This document shows positions 34,076-34,092 of a stretch of 34,092 nt of DNA, one piece after another (positions within the stretch are counted from its first letter, which is position 1; every line of letters begins with the position of its first letter). Made by a program: the position numbers and the translations under genes. Source of the DNA: Deltaproteobacteria bacterium (GTDB lineage Bacteria > Desulfobacterota > GWC2-55-46); assembly GCA_016219115.1 (NCBI GenBank), contig JACRCH010000028.1, forward strand, positions 1 to 34,092. The letters are read 5' to 3'. The notes below the pieces were generated by a model. That model was not told the origin of the DNA and searched no databases. It saw nothing but the letters and a program-made list of their open reading frames with translations.

Positions 34076-34092
34076 GTGGACGACGAGAAAAG
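34076..34092 (+). CDS. tnpA: IS200-like transposase TnpA, first codons only
   Basis: GTG 34076 opens a frame reading M-D-D-E-K-(S/R), matching the start of IS200-family Y1 transposases (recalled as MDDEKSLxHTRWNCKYH). AAGGAGG lies six bases upstream inside the sequestering hairpin. Only 17 bases are present, so the identification leans on the leader structure and left-end hairpin. Confidence 0.6.

Larger units (their letters stand above)
33961..34092 (+). mobile_element. left end of an IS200/IS605-family insertion sequence (cut by window end)
   Basis: A subterminal hairpin CCCCCGGC-TCT-GCCGGGGG (33971-33989) is typical of IS200 left ends. It is followed by a leader whose second hairpin sequesters the transposase ribosome binding site, and then by the transposase start. 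The exact left boundary is not fixed; it lies between about 33957 and 33970. The right end is outside the window. Confidence 0.72.

Overview
The window looks like a chromosomal segment of an autotrophic bacterium with a Deltaproteobacteria/Desulfobacterota-like gene order. This placement is inferred from synteny (aroF-tyrA-aroA-cmk-ispH-rpsA-sppA-ihfB, and mutS-amiC-glnD-xerD) and was not tested by phylogeny. The DNA is fairly GC-rich, yet most genes use ATA heavily for isoleucine. TTG starts are common. Every gene up to 33.2 kb lies on the + strand. The last short gene lies on the - strand, and the window ends inside an IS200-type element.

Layout. 1-8.4 kb: end of a DAHP synthase gene, then tyrA, aroA, cmk, ispH, rpsA, sppA, ihfB and a HIT-family gene, covering aromatic amino acid and isoprenoid synthesis, translation and nucleoid structure. 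8.4-15.3 kb: a ZTP (pfl) riboswitch with its own promoter and an overlapping terminator, then monomeric NADP-isocitrate dehydrogenase and a two-gene ATP-citrate lyase. The last two are steps of the reductive TCA cycle. The ACL large subunit is unusually long and appears to carry two citrate-synthase-like regions. 15.4-21 kb: a SPOR-domain protein, miaB, a DUF151 bifunctional-nuclease-family gene, and a two-gene module made of a degenerate GGDEF-like protein and a pseudo-receiver/PATAN/GTPase-like protein. 21-25.6 kb: a PHP phosphoesterase, a BamB-like beta-propeller lipoprotein and a GH57 glycosidase. 25.6-33.2 kb: mutS, amiC, glnD and xerD. 33.3 kb: a 28-bp dif-like site directly after xerD. 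A convergent stand-alone Lrp/AsnC ligand-binding (RAM) protein follows, then a palindromic repeat and the left end of an IS200-like transposon.

Three dispersed non-coding repeat families fill most of the larger intergenic gaps. R1 is about 178 bp with nested palindromes, R2 is about 120 bp with two palindromes, and R3 is a short GTTGAAAAA-type inverted repeat. Several of their ends abut start codons, so start choices there need care.

The most notable points are the dif-like site beside xerD at a switch in gene orientation (possible replication terminus), a ZTP riboswitch placed before carbon-fixation genes, the enlarged ACL subunit with an Asn at a catalytic His position, and the degenerate signalling pair.
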